From NCBI GenBank assembly GCA_965153455.1, contig OZ234497.1:12152001-12216000 (forward strand): DNA of 64,000 nucleotides, read 5' to 3'. The translations under genes and the position numbers were made by a program. The stretch comes from Sphagnum compactum (taxonomy: Eukaryota > Bryophyta > Sphagnopsida > Sphagnales). Of this stretch, positions 37,796-51,006 are shown in pieces (position 1 is the stretch's first letter; every line of letters begins with the position of its first letter). The notes beneath the pieces are model-generated. The model saw only the letters and a program-made list of their open reading frames with translations. It did no database searches and was not told where the DNA came from.

Positions 37796-39459
37796 CAAGT
37801 GTTTGCTTCTCAGATAATCTTGCGTTCTTTTTGTGTTTTACAAGGTGTCGAATATGGTCCTTAATGTATTGTAAGAATATTCTTTAAGAATTGGTATTTT
37901 CCTTTTATTGAGGTTTAGGTATCTAATTAAAAGATATCCGTGTTAACTATTTGTAGCAATTGAATAGGTCGCTAACCTCTAATGTTGGAGCTAGTTTTGA
38001 TAAATTCAATGTTGCATTGTAGTCTCGAGGTCTTTCCAAGTTCACTGCTCCAACAATAATTGTTAAGCATTTGTTAGCTACAGGTGGGTCATCACCATTA
38101 GTTTGCTTGGAACTTGTGTGTTGGAAGAGAAGGGCACATGATAATAAAATAATTTCATTAGAAGCACCATGGGCTATATTCTCTCAAGGACTGCTTTCCA
38201 TGTCTGTTTCACCTTAAAACTAATTCTTACCTTTGGCAGCTTAAAAGCAAACCCAATAGAGGGCGGATGAAGGTGTATAGACTATTTGTTCAAAGAAAGG
38301 TGCCTACCACGACGCTTGATTCTCAACACAACCAACTGTGTGTCCATTGTTATTACAAGAGGAAGGTGGATTTCCTCTAAGTATGTTTCCATTACGGTGC
38401 GTTGAAAAACTTGGTTTTGACAAGAGCTCGAGCAGGTGGTGGTTGAAGTTGAAAACATAATGTGAACATGAGTTTCAAAGTGCAAACTCAATGGTGTTTT
38501 GTGGGGAGCAAATGTCAAGCAAAATTCAAAAAGGCAATATTTTGGATTTCAATGGTTGGAAAATGAAACCCATTGTTCACAAAACTTTGTATTTATCTAT
38601 AAACTATATAGATTTTTCCATCATATTCCCACCTAATCCAATGATATGAAATTCATGGATGCATTTATTCTCTCTAGGTGTGTCTATCATAAATGACATT
38701 TTTTTGGTTTCTTTGTCATCTAAATTTTTTAGTGCATGTTCAAAATTTTCTTGTCTTTGCGATATTGTGTTTGATTAACTAATATGTTCAGCAACATCTC
38801 TCTGCATCACATTCCACTACCATATACGTTGGGTCTTTGTTTTCTTCCATTTTATGTTCTCTAGCAATCCATATTATCCTCAGGGAGAAACGGCTTGATG
38901 GAATGCTTCAATATTACATTTCCATTATGCTCCAATACTCGAAACTAAGTTTGAACTAATGGACTTGAGATCTTTATGTTTTTAAACTACGGATTGCTGC
39001 TATTTACAACATATAGATATCAATTCTTCTGTCAACTACTAACACACAATCAATGATTTGTTCCCACCTTTACATGCACTAACTATCTTTTCTTCAGAAA
39101 CTTTTTATTGGATAAAATTAATGGATGGAAAATGTGCAAGCCTACTTCATGCAGATTGCTGGAATGTTGAACAAACTCACGGCATTCATGTGCTTTGACC
39201 TTTTTCTGACATAAAGTTTACTCATTACAACCACATGTAGTTAGTGGGTTTGTGCAAAACCACTTTTGCATTAGTTTTGAAGTTATGCAAAAATGAAGTT
39301 ATCTTCAACAAACAGTTTGAAATATGGTTCATGGAAAGGTCCCATGCATTATTGCATCTAAAGTGTTTTCATGATTCTCCATGAGAACAATGCACACAAT
39401 CAAAATTAATGGTCCTGCAATAGTTAAAATGGAAAATGACTTGGTTCTTTTGCATTGTT
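37796..39459. other. Gene-free; probably decayed mobile-element sequence
   Basis: Lies between the possible gypsy remnant and the hAT-like remnant. Parts may be the missing upstream half of the transposase but cannot be read. Confidence 0.3.
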
Positions 39460-40710
39460 ACTTGCAACATTCTGACTTCTATTTCATTTGTATCCTGCTT
39501 GAGGATACACGAGTGCACTGATGTGCATTCGTTGTGAACTTTTTGGATCAGGATTAGGTACCTTGCCATGTCACTATCGATTTATTTGAGGATGTAGATA
39601 TTAATGGAATTACATTGGTAGAGCTTGGGAAGCCTCTTTTGGTTGAATTCTAGTTGACCAACAAGGTATTGGCTTGTGTGAAGGACAAAGGCAAGAATTT
39701 AGCCACCTTGAATTTTTCCATGTCCGTTGTTGTGTCTTGTCATGTTCTTCAATTAGAGAAGGCATTTTTTGGCACATATTTTGGACATGTGACATCAAAG
39801 GTCTGCTAGTATGCTATAAATGAAAAAAAGGTTTGTCAAGGCATGAAGGAGGTCTCTTCAAAAGATGCCTAGTTTATGCTACAAAAAACCATCACCTAAA
39901 CAAAAATTAGGCAAAGGGAGGCAAGAATGGGAAGCTACTTGCTGAGAAACAAGTTTGCCTTAAAGAAAGTTAAAGACTGGCCCTATGAAAATCACATTTC
40001 CTTCAAAAGTTGTAATTTTAAAAAAGACATTAATGTATGCCCACACCACACAATTTGTTATAGTCGTCAATCTTTGCATTTACAGGCCCATGTTTCGTCT
40101 GGTTTGACTTGGGCTATTGTAGGGCAATGATTGAAATCTTGAACCCGGTTGTTAAACAATCTGTTTTCAACTAGACTAGAGGTTACTAATTGTTGTTCAA
40201 TGTTCTCTATGGTGCAATTTCCATTTGCATTAAGCTTCAAGTTGAATACAATTATAGGGTGTCTATTTTTCCTTTTCTAACTTGTGGAAAATTTTATGCA
40301 AAGCTGGAAATCTTGTATGCTAAGATGGCAACATAATCTTTACGTGTCTTGTAACCTTTTCTTGCATTTTGCATTCAATTTGATACAACCTTGGTTCATA
40401 ACATGATGGTGCTCATGTTAGACCCTATATAAATGGGCTTAAAATGTGTGGCATATTTGATTGGGAAGGATAGAACTCGGGTTTTAGTGGAGGAGTACGA
40501 CAAAAAAAATTTGGTTCCACTTTTAATTATGGTCTTCAAGTCCCTTATCTTGGCCACCCGCAAACACCTCCTCCAAATTAGTTTACAATGTTATTGATTA
40601 AGTCTTGGTAATTTTGATGCCTTGGCGATGATTTACAAAACCCGGCCTAATGATGCACGAATAGATTGCAAACTCACTAAGAAAGGCATCACTTAAATTT
40701 TTTGTGCAAA
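39460..40710 (+). pseudogene. Decayed hAT-like transposase, middle and C-terminal part
   Basis: Reading across frames gives a recognisable hAT-type (DUF659/hAT) transposase core. The pieces in order are HVTIDLFEDVDING (about 39,570), LACVKDKGKNLATL (about 39,670), KAFFGTYFGHVTSKVC, INEKKVCQGMKEVSSKDA (about 39,820), SGLTWAIVGQ (about 40,110) and IGKDRTRVLVEEYDKK (about 40,470). In-frame stops fall where the family pattern expects Gln or Trp (after KVC, after SKDA, after TIT), which fits C-to-T and G-to-A change. Several frameshifts are also present. No N-terminal zinc finger is visible upstream and terminal inverted repeats were not found by eye. Confidence 0.7.
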
Positions 40711-41029
40711 AAAAAACTATTTAATGAACATGAGAAATAATTTCAAGAACAAGGCTACTTTGAGGACAAGTAAAAATAATTTATTATTTCATGTTCGTTC
40801 AAGTTGGAAATCCTTTCTCAGTGCTTCTATTGAGTACTTGCTACCTCCTTTTTTCATCAATGGCTGATTTTTTCCATCTCAAGGGACTTGACTATGTTTT
40901 TTTAAAATATTATGATTGTGTTTTGCCCCATGAACCTTTGATCAACGATATACATTGTTTTAGTTTTTTGGACCTTTGTTGATCAAATCTTTGGCAATGT
41001 TCCAATTGGTTAACTTATTTGATTCATCA

Positions 41030-42030
41030 AGTGACCATTTGTTTCTTCCAACTTTGTAGCACATTGAGGCTTTGATATGATGCCTCATGCAATTGTGATA
41101 AATATGGGACCTCTACATATTGAAATAATTTGTAGTGCTTGTGTTGGTACTTGGTACCAAGTTTTATGTGTCATTAAGTGATGTTTTTTTTTCAACTTGG
41201 GATTTATAATCTTGTAGATTAACTTTTGTGTTTGATTATGTTTGACCTAACCTTAGCCTTTGATTAATGATTCGTTAGTGATCAATTTGGGACCTCTTCA
41301 AATCAAACTTGTTATAATCCCTATTGTTGGTTACTTTATATGATTGATCAAATAATGATGTTTTTCGAACTTGGACCTATTTGCACAAATTAATTTGATC
41401 AATTTTATGTTTGGTAAGGTTCAATTTTTTTAAGGTGTATCAAAATCTTGTCACAACATCACCCTTCTTTGTTTTTTTGACCTAATCTTTTTTAACCATG
41501 TAGAAACACATTTATGAATGATTATGATGGAATCTAGAATTGTAATGGTCTAAAATATAGTCCTTTTGAAATATTTGATAACTTTTGATTCGTTACTTTT
41601 TATGGGGATCAAAATATAAGGTAAAAAAGGACTACAAAAAAAATTAGGCCCTTTTCGTTCTATGTGATACACCTTAAAGAATTTTCACCCGGTAGTTTTT
41701 GCTTTTAATCAATGATGTATTAATGATGAATATAGACTTCTTCAAATCAAAATTATCATAATATTTGTTTGCTAATTATTGTATATGACTTATCAAGTGA
41801 TGATTTTTTTTCCAACTCGGGATCTACATGTGCAAATGAATCTTATTGATTTTATGCTTATGATAATATTTTAAAAATTATTAATATTAAAAATTTCCAA
41901 CTTGGCTTTTGATCAGTAATGCATTTGTAATGATTTTGGGACATCTACACATCAATTTTGTTGTGACTATTGTTTTGTTGGTTTTTTTAAAAGGTCATAA
42001 AGGATTTTTTCCTTTCAACTTATGTAAATA
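41030..42030. repeat. Diverged direct repeats of about 200 bp or more
   Basis: Four sections starting near 41,060, 41,250, 41,690 and 41,900 repeat 'tttgat.aatgat.c.tta.tgat', 'tttgggacctct.ca.at', 'aagtgatg.tttttttt' and 'caacttggga'. Copies are uneven in length, possibly with insertions (41,420-41,690). Confidence 0.5.
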
Positions 42031-44399
42031 ATTGCATTTTTTTGTGGCATCACACATTAAATCAACATATTCAAATTGATATTATGTACCCCTTTGGTAT
42101 CACACATTTCAATACCATGATATTCATACCATTGTGTGAAAATTGTAAACATCGTACATATTGATATCACTTAGTATAAGTTTTCATATTTTGACCCTAA
42201 TACCCATACTACCATGGTATATGAATTTCAAAAAAAGTCAAATACCCGTACCAAATGGGTATGCTAAAAATCTAATATCAATCAAACATTGGTGATTACC
42301 TTAAACCTAACACCTTTTTTATATGATTGAATAGTATATTTGAATGAATATTATATGTCAAAACTATATAGAACACATACAATATCCTTGGTTGAAATCT
42401 CTTGAATTGCCAAAAAACATTTTGTTTCATTGGACATTTAGTCAAAGGATTTCATTTGACCAAAGTAAGGGGTTAGGTTATTTGGTCATGGGATCTTCTT
42501 TGCATAATCTAGGTCTTCAGTGATAAGGTTATGTTCGATGATAGGTACCATACCACATTATTTTTTTGTTTTGCTTGTCTAAATGAAAGTTCAAATCTAA
42601 GGTTCAATTCAATGGTGAAACAATTGGTATTGTATTATCCTAGCTAACAATGGGGTGGTTTGACTTTTTGACCAATGTTGGTAGTTATTTATAAACAAGA
42701 ACAAACCCTTGGTGGTTATCAAGGCAAGTTTAAAATTGATAATCATGTTTTCCAAAACTAGTTTTAGTATGTAACCATGATTTTCAAATGTTTTGAAAAA
42801 ATTTCAAATAAATGGCCATCAAATTGCCAGTTCATTACCTATTCCTTCATGAAACCATTGGTTCTTTAAGATATTTGAAATAATTATGATTGATCATCAT
42901 TCTTTGATTTTTATTGCTTCAAATAACTAGAACCAAGGGTGGTCATTGGTTTTTTTAGTTTGGAAACAATTTACAAATTGGAACATAAATTCAAATGGTT
43001 ACACACCATTCAATTTCACAAACTTGAGTTAGATTTTGTTTAAGTTTTATCCATCATTTAGATTGGTGGTCAAGGAATGGTTGCATTTTGAATGTCTTTT
43101 TATTTGGTTGTGACATTTTTATAAAAAAAATATGCATTTGCATTTTAAATGCCATGGGGCCTTAACTTGGAAGAATTCATCAGTGTTTTTTTTTAGGCGA
43201 AAATTCGCAACTTAACAACAAAAAAGGGTCCTTGTAAATCGGCTTGAAGGAATTTGACCATTAGATTGGAGGCAAGTTGCCAACATGCAACCATTTGGCA
43301 GTAGGTTGTAGCAATCCACCCAATCAATAGTTTAGGTTTGGCATTGCTTGTACTGACCACCCTACATTGTCGAATGTCACAACCTTCCCCACTATGGGCC
43401 CCTTTTCACATCTCACCTCACTTAGAACTTACAACATTTGCAAGCAATTATGCACACATTAAAACTAAAATCACCACCAATAATGAATGCCGATATTTCT
43501 TGGTAGCATGTTTAGTAGGATGGGTTCCGTTAAATTTTAGATCGTGCTATGAGGCCAAAAGCAAAGAATGGTGAAGGAACAAACAGAAAATTGGCACTGT
43601 ACACTTTTGTTTGAGTGCATTCAATGAATATCAAGGTACATAATCGATGTGCTCCTAATGTTAAAAAAGGAAATGGGAAACCAGAAGACATTGTACTTCT
43701 GTGTGAAGTCATTGCAAGAAAATCATAATACATACTACAAATTTTCCTTTTGAATCATTTGATTTGATTTGGGTGTTATTTGGTTAGGATCAGATCTAGT
43801 ATGCTTAGTTAGTTGTAAATGTAAACCTTTTAAAGGAATAGCTTAAAAGTGATGCAAACACGCTACTTAGGGCTTAAGGTACTTAGGGCCTAAGGGACTT
43901 AGGAGGACAAAATTGAAAGCAAAAAGGTACACAAGTTTTCAACTAAAAATAGTTTGATCGTTCAAGTGTTTTTTTATTTTTTATAGTTGTGCAAGGTTTG
44001 AAGGTCATCAAAATCCCAAAAACTATAAGGTTTAAGGTTCAAGCTCAGCTTACTATAAATGTTTCGTTGAGTTTGTGTCTTTTATTCGAGTGTCGATCGA
44101 CCTTTCTTTGGTTTTTTGTTAAGAGGTTTATTGTGAGAGTTTTATAACACATCTAAGGTCATTAATTATTTTTTCCTATCAAATTTACAATTGTTGTTGT
44201 GGAAATGGTGCCTTTGAAGCTTCACTAAACTTCAAGTTTCATTTAATGTTTTCAACCTTTGTAATACCTAATTATGCTGCAAACCACACACCTAGTGAAT
44301 CACCTAACATTTTTATTAAATTAGTTCCCTCCTCACTATCACCTACATCTCTTGTTGTAGTGCACGGTAAGAGTTTGTTGGTTTCTAAATCTACACCCA
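42031..44399. other. Gene-free, AT-rich
   Basis: Around 42,090-42,260 the word 'ataccat' and its complement recur. Short frames near 43,338-43,733 lie on both strands with no motif. A small 'cttagggc.taagg' repeat sits at 43,866-43,902. Confidence 0.4.
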
Positions 44400-44990
44400 C
44401 ATCTAAATCTATAGATCATATGTCAAACCCTGGAAGTAGTGAACCAAAAAAGAAGAGCCCAAAAAAATTTGAATGGGAAATAAACAAAGTTTTTCAAGAT
44501 GGATGAGTAACTAGGTTCCTTTGGTTTGAGTCGATATGTGGATTAGATGGGAAAATGAGAATGGTTAGATGCAAAAATTTGCGCTAACATTGAAGGGTAG
44601 GAAAAGCTTCTAATTCCAAAACTAGATTCCCTCATCAAACATTTTGAAGTAAGGAAATGTAGCAAGGTTAGACCAATAGTTATTCTAGGGCAATCTTTTC
44701 TTTATCCTTCTAATGCTCATGTGAAAAATTAAAAATTGTATGCCTCTAGAGGACATGATACTATTGTTATGCAAGTACTTCTAGGCCATATGGAGGAACA
44801 GGTAGTGCAAGCCAAATAGAAAGCACCCACAAGGAAGGAAATTCTTGAAAAGATGGAGAAGTGGATGTTAGCATGTGAAGAGGAGGGATGACTTGAAGAC
44901 TATAACAAGGTTTAGCTGTTTCAAGGGTAAATGTATACCGTTTGTTTCATAACTCTGGGATTTTGTAAGTGAAGAAAAATTGTGTACGGG
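44400..44990 (+). pseudogene. Decayed hAT-like transposase, N-terminal part
   Basis: A frame with KKFEWEINKVFQDG, then FESICGLDGKMRMVRCK, a one-base shift, then EKLLIPKLDSLIKHF, matches the BED-like N-terminal region of a hAT-like transposase family. It continues with YASRGHDTIVMQVLLGHMEE and RKEILEKMEKWMLACEEEG. Stops replace a probable Trp (after VFQDG) and several Gln. It is probably a second copy of the family seen at 39.5-40.7 kb, because the N-terminal part lies downstream of the C-terminal part in the same orientation. Confidence 0.6.
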
Positions 44991-45224
44991 AAGCAGAAGA
45001 AGTCCTAGGATGAAGTTGGAAATTCAATGGTGTTAGTCAGCCTTTCATTTTGTATGCATGATGAAATCAAGTTTGCTAGCAAAGGTATTTATCTAAATTT
45101 AAAACATGTGAACGAATCTAGGCAACCATTAATAAATTTCTTGGTATGCTTCATTGAAAGGGGGGAATGCTCTTTGGATTCTTGGATTTTGTAGTATTAA
45201 CTTTGTGGGTGTTTTAGTTAAGAT

Positions 45225-45302
45225 GTTGAGTTTGTTCATTTAACTTACGATTTCAATGTTAAATTTGTTCATTTAACTTATTATTTCAATGTTGAGTTTG
45301 TT
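45225..45302. repeat. 33-bp tandem repeat, 2.4 copies
   Basis: 'gttgagtttgttcatttaac' begins at 45,225; the unit repeats with small changes at 45,258 and partially at 45,291. It lies just downstream of the broken hAT-like piece. Confidence 0.8.
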
Positions 45303-45753
45303 ACAAATCAACTTAACAAAGAAGATTGCACAAATATTGCATTGATTTGGGTTGCTCATGATTGAACACAACTATGGTGGAGATTTTAATATTGAAGACA
45401 ATAGACTTGGGAGAAGGAAAGGAGTGTTCCATTCATGTTTGATGGGGTGTCAAATTGAGCCATTGTTTCTTGTCTTTTGAAAAACATATGAGGGCCTTTG
45501 ACAAAGAAAGTAAAGATCGACAACTATCCACATTCAATAGCCAATAAAATTTACCATATTGAAACATTTGTCACCACAATGCTACAATGTTAAAATCCCA
45601 ATAACCAATAAAATTTAAATATTGAAAAAAATATTTTCTATGTAACCAACTAGATCCACCGACCCCAAAAGAAATAGTCACATGGGCATACAAGCATTGA
45701 CAATTTGTAGCCAATCAACCTACTTCACGGATTTGAAAAAAAAAAACCATTGG

Positions 45754-45785
45754 AACCCATGTGCATTTCAACCCATGTGCATTTC
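45754..45785. repeat. 16-bp tandem duplication
   Basis: 'aacccatgtgcatttc' occurs twice head to tail. Confidence 0.85.
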
Positions 45786-46104
45786 ACCTTGGCAAAAAAA
45801 TGCACCGAAAGCTAGACTTCACATTGAAAGAAGATTGATCACAAAAGTGCTCCTGACAATTTGAAGACTTTTCAAAATCTTGTCTTACACAAAAACAAAG
45901 AAGTATGACCATGATTTGGGAATATCTGAATTCCCCCAAACTCTTGATAAGCCAAAGAGGAATTCTTTTGGAATTTCAAATGGATGTGCACAATGAAAGG
46001 TAATATTAAACAAGAGGTGTGTCAGTCACGCTGTGGCCTTGCCATTTACATTGAAAAAGTATCTAAAGGCAAAAAAAGAATTTATGAAAATTCAAATATT
46101 TCAC

Positions 46105-46345
46105 CATGCCAAAATATAATCTTCAAAAATTTTAATAAAAGAAATCAAAATCCTTCAAGATGTTATATAACTCTATTATAACTAATCTCAAGTTTCAACA
46201 CAAGCCAAAATATCATCTTTCAAATATCCTCATATAAAAATAGACCTATTATTATTAGCTAGGGACCAAAATCCATTAAGCCACTATACTCTATAATGAA
46301 TCTAAACACAATATCCTTGCCTTGGTAGGCCAGGCCAATAAAGAA
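46105..46345. repeat. Dispersed repeat D, copy 2
   Basis: Direct-orientation copy of 12,690-12,955, ending with the 'ccttgccttggta' and 'ggccaataaag' blocks. Confidence 0.8.
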
Positions 46346-47234
46346 AAACATTTGAGGGTTGTCTAGGGTTGTCTGGAATCTTTTAGATGTTCTATTGACT
46401 TGGAAGATTTGGGTTGATTGTATAAGTGCATGCATTGGGCTTTCTAGCTGGTGATCCCAGGGATTTCAATGAATAGCACCAAATGAGAGTGCTGAGAATC
46501 ATAGGTGAATAACAAGGGGCTAAATCTTGGACCTCATTAGTTAACTCAAGAGTTTCAGCATTGGGATTCCTTTGAAGTTGTTGTCTATTCCCAAAGATTT
46601 TTATACATATTCACATTCCAAAATTGAATTTAAAAAAAAAATTTATTTGAAGAATCACATTCTGGCTTCAACTTTCATGCATAGTATATGTTTTAAACAA
46701 ATTAAAAAAAAAAATATTTACAAACAATTATATGTTTTCAACAACCTTATTGCCTTTCACATCCTTCCATACAATATGTATATTGTCTTTCAATCCAGCT
46801 ATTATTGTTGGTGCAAGCCTCACTAGTTATAAATGGGCATCAAAATATCAAGTGCATTTTAGTCTCAAAGACTATCTCTTGATATTTTATCAAATTAACT
46901 TATGCGAATATTTTAAGAACAAGTGTCTTCACAATGTGAAAGATTGGGGGAAAAAAATGTTTGCTCATAACTTGTGATGGGGTCCCACAATTTTTTTTGG
47001 TCTAGATGACATTGAAGGCTTCAAACATAGGACCAATCAAAGTGGCTCATTGCCCCCAAAGAAAAAAAAAACAAAAAAAAGGAAAAAATACCTTTAGATG
47101 CACAACCCCCAAAGCTAATTAGTTTGACGAATTCAACATTATTTTGTTTTTATAGAGTGAATTGGCAATTGAGGCTTTTGGCTAGTGAAGCTTAGCATTG
47201 AAAGGTTTTGTTAGCCAAAGGTCATGTAAATAGT
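46346..47234. other. Gene-free, AT-rich
   Basis: No coding or RNA feature. The 84- and 81-residue frames at 46,572-46,977 overlap each other and show no motif. Confidence 0.4.
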
Positions 47235-47620
47235 TGTCGTGCACTTGGTATGGTTGGAAACCCTTTGATGACTAGGGGTGCACCAAAGAGGGTTCAGAAT
47301 GTTTAGACCTATGGTGGTAGAGTTATTGAACAATTTTTTCATTGAAAATTTAACATAATCAAAATTTAAATTTTTAGAGAAATTGGGGGTGAGCTCTTGA
47401 TATTGTTGGGGAAACCCTTGATGAGTGCAATTTTATGGAGATCATTTCATAATTTTCAAACCTATGGTGCCAATTATATAGAATTTTGAATCATCTTTGT
47501 CATTGAAAATTCAATAAAAAATATATAAAAAAAACTGGTTTTGGAAGAAGAAATTAGTTGAGTAACAGGTTCACACTTGTGCCAAGGGCACATGCAACAT
47601 TAATAATAAACAAGGAGAAA
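47235..47620. repeat. Dispersed repeat E, copy near 47.4 kb
   Basis: Shares 'ggtgcacca', 'aaattgggggtgagctcttg', 'cccttgatgagtg' and the ending 'ttagttgagtaac' with other copies. The last part also matches 3,415-3,460. Confidence 0.6.
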
Positions 47621-50600
47621 TGTGGTACCTATTAAGTTATTGCATCCCTAATTTATCCCACATGTGTTTATGTGTATGATAGATGTCAATTAACTACCTT
47701 ACTTAGATCATGAAGGAGTACTTGTATTAAATTCTAAGGTTGATGATATTAATTGTCTCAAGTTTCCAAGTTTTAGTGTAATTAATACATAAAATGACTC
47801 ATTAAAGTTTGGGAGGACATGGAAATCACCCACCATTAATGGAACATAATAAAAGACCTCTACTTAATGAGTGATACCATTACTATAAAACATGAAGCTA
47901 AGTCAGGGTTAAGATAGAATCTCATCATCGGACATGTATTTATCATTGAACATTTTCTAATATTTTTCTCATTCCTTAACCAAGTTGAGTAATTTTTGTG
48001 TTGTTGGATGTGCAATTTGGAAGGTTATAAATGTTGTTTAAGTATCCAAAGTAAAGGAGCAATGTAAAAAAAACATGAAGTGGATGAGTGATAGTTTGTT
48101 TCACAGGTTTTGGAAAAGTAGTTCTAGACCCTTTTGGAAAAGTAGTTCTAGACCCTTACGGTACTTCCAACTTCATTTTTCTCATTTTTAATGTATTTCG
48201 AGTGATTTAAAACTTGATGGGTGTGTTGACTAGAGTTTTCAAAAATTTCTTTGTATTTCAGAGCCAAAAATGTAATGATCCAAAATTTTAATCTGTTTTA
48301 ATCCACGCATCACCATACATTGAACCTTTTACATCAAACATGTAATGTTTTTCCCATTTTTTAATCGAATTGAGCAATTTTTGTGGCATTGAAAGCTTTA
48401 TATGGATGATTAAAAATGTTCTTTGAAATTTAAAAGTAGAAGAACAATGTATGAAGATTTGACCTCCTTTGAATTTTTAATTGTGGTTCACTAATCTATG
48501 TATTCAACCTATATATTTTTTTGGAAGGCCAATTTTGTGATGAACTTAAATGACAATCATTCACAAGAAGATTTCTCCAAATTTGGCTATAAATGAAATA
48601 TAAAAATATTTTTAAAAAAAGGCATCCTATTATACTTTTGACTACTTAGAAGTGGAACCAAATATAAAAATTTGAAATTTTTTATTTTTTAATAAAAAAT
48701 TTCTGGCAGTTGACAATCCCAAAATCCACTTCATTCATACATTTGCAATTGCCCTTTTTGACTAAATTGCAATGGGGAAAAAGAAGGCTGATGACTCAAC
48801 CTCATCTATTTTTCAAGTTTTAGTTTTCTCCATTTTCCAAGTTATATGCTTTCCATTAAATTTGATGGGTATAATAAGGATTATGAATTAATCATACTAT
48901 GTGTTGATCTTAACTATCCACCTACTCCATTCATTAAGTTTTGACCCCGTTAATCATCTTAATAAAAAAAGTCATGATAGAGTGAACCAGCACTCAGCAC
49001 TGGTTGGTACCTTCAACTTCTTGAGTTTTGCCTCTCTTAGTGGCTAGGGTTAGCACCAAGAAATGTTGAATTTTGAACTTGAAGATGGTGTCTTATGATA
49101 TGAAATTTACAATGTTTAGAAGCAACCCAGCAAACAAAATTTGGGATTCTCAGCATGGAATTTCATTTGATCCTCCTTGGGTGAACCAAGGCATCAAGAT
49201 AAGCCCCCCCAACCATCCATGGGTTGAATAGGTAGGGTGTTCTTTGCAAGGGGTATTATTAGCCCAGGCCAAAAAAATGGTGACCAACTCTTTTGGTAAG
49301 ACAAATTTCATGTACCCAATGGGAAGGCCCAAGCATGCACTGAAGGTACCTTTGCTTGTTTTCATTTCAAGTTTGGTGGGGGGTGGAAAAGGATTTTTTT
49401 TTTCCAATTTTCCCTGGTTCCCAATGTGTTTGCAGTAAGTTCCTTTCAAGTTCTCAATATGGTCCCCAAGTTCCCAATGTGTTCCCCAACATGTTCTCCA
49501 TAGCACCTCACTTTAATCCTCCTTTCTTTCACCTATATAGGTGGGCCAAAGGGGAGGAACTCTTACTTCAAAATAGAACCTTCTATTTTGGGGAGCCTTC
49601 ATAGTTTCATTTTTTTTGAGTGATGGGCCAATCAAATTGGCTTGTTGCAGGAGGCAAAAAGAAAAAAGAAAAAAAAAACAAACTAACTTGAGAGGCACCT
49701 CATCTAATTAAGAGGAGAGGTGAATAGGTAGGGTCAAGAATCAAAGCCCAAAACTCCCCCAACCCTTTTTCTTCAAAGAACAAAATTGATATAGGTCCGA
49801 AGTCCAAACATATCCAATGTTTGGCGTACACCTGCTTGTTATTTCTTCCATCAAAGGTTCATATTGCATGGGTGTTGTTTGTGTATATATATTCTCTCAA
49901 ACCCCCATATATATCATATGGCATATTACCTAGTGTTCATAAATTTCTTAGTATGTGTGATCACCCATTCGGTCCATTCACACTCTTTTTCTTCTTTTTT
50001 TTTGGATTTTTTTTTGTTGTTCCATCATATTCAGATTTTATTCAAAACCAATTCTCTCTCTCTCTTTGGAAGAATATTTAAATACATATTTTAGTCAAAA
50101 TAATTGCAAAAAAAAAAAACAAAGAACAACAACAACAACATCATGAAACTTGATACCTGCAACTACTTAAAAAGAAGTACTCAACAACAATAACAACATG
50201 AGAAACTAACAACACAAGCATTTTAGTACCATGAGATGTGAACACTCGGGCACATCAACTAATGTCGACAATGAGCAACGTTCCTGTACATACATACATC
50301 CAACCCACAAGCCGATGATCCCTCCACGATTAAATAGGTTCATGAAAAAACTTGTCCCCTCCAAGATTAATACCGTAGTAGGTCATGAAAAAATTGTCGG
50401 GAGTTACGAAAGGGGTATGGATGGGCCGTATCATTCATTACGGTAGTACTTACCTTGGCAACTTTGGCACATTCATGTCTGTCGAATAATTAATTGATAG
50501 GTAGTGAGATTTTCATTTGGACATATATATATATTGAAGATTTCACTATATACTTTTCCTTCAGAAAAAAATTGTTTGAACATTTCAACATTTCTGCACA

Positions 50601-50832
50601 TAATATAAATAAGTAATTGATGTCGAATCCCCCTAAGGTACTACTACTATGGTACCTTAGACAATGAAAGACGGATGGGATTGGCCCTCGTTTACCTATG
50701 TCGTTTCTGAACTAAAATGAGAAAATTGTGGGCTCCATGCGAGCATGGTCGGGGTCAACATTATCAAGTACATATGTTTCCCCGGAAAACAAGATGAGAT
50801 CTCAAAATGGAAATTTTTTCTTTTCTTGATAT
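47621..50832. other. Gene-free flank upstream of DCL
   Basis: Holds the 24-bp doublet at 48,108, half of repeat C near 48,580 and short overlapping frames at 49,150-49,604 without motifs. 50,220-50,720 is less AT-rich and contains the inverted words 'taccgtagta' and 'tacggtagta'. No gene supported. Confidence 0.4.
48108..48155. repeat. 24-bp tandem duplication
   Basis: 'ttttggaaaagtagttctag' occurs twice with period 24. Confidence 0.85.
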
Positions 50833-51006
50833 AGGGAGCAGGGTGGGGTGGGGGGAGGGGGGGTGCATAATGGGGACATTGGGGAGTGGGGTGATTTCCA
50901 CCTAGAAAAAGAAGTCCAGGGAAGGGGAAAAAAAAAAAAGTTTTTTTTTTTTTTTTTTTCGATTTCTTTTTTGGGGTGGGAGTGGGGGTGGGACGGGGGG
51001 GGGGGT
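50833..51006. promoter_or_regulatory. G-rich tracts with poly-A/poly-T runs upstream of DCL
   Basis: Runs of three to thirteen Gs at 50,833-50,893 and 50,972-51,006 have spacing that fits G-quadruplex motifs. They flank a run of twelve A and then nineteen T (50,928-50,959). A further run of twenty T is at 51,161-51,180. The block sits just before the CpG-rich leader. Such tracts are often nucleosome-poor; function is inferred. Confidence 0.5.
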
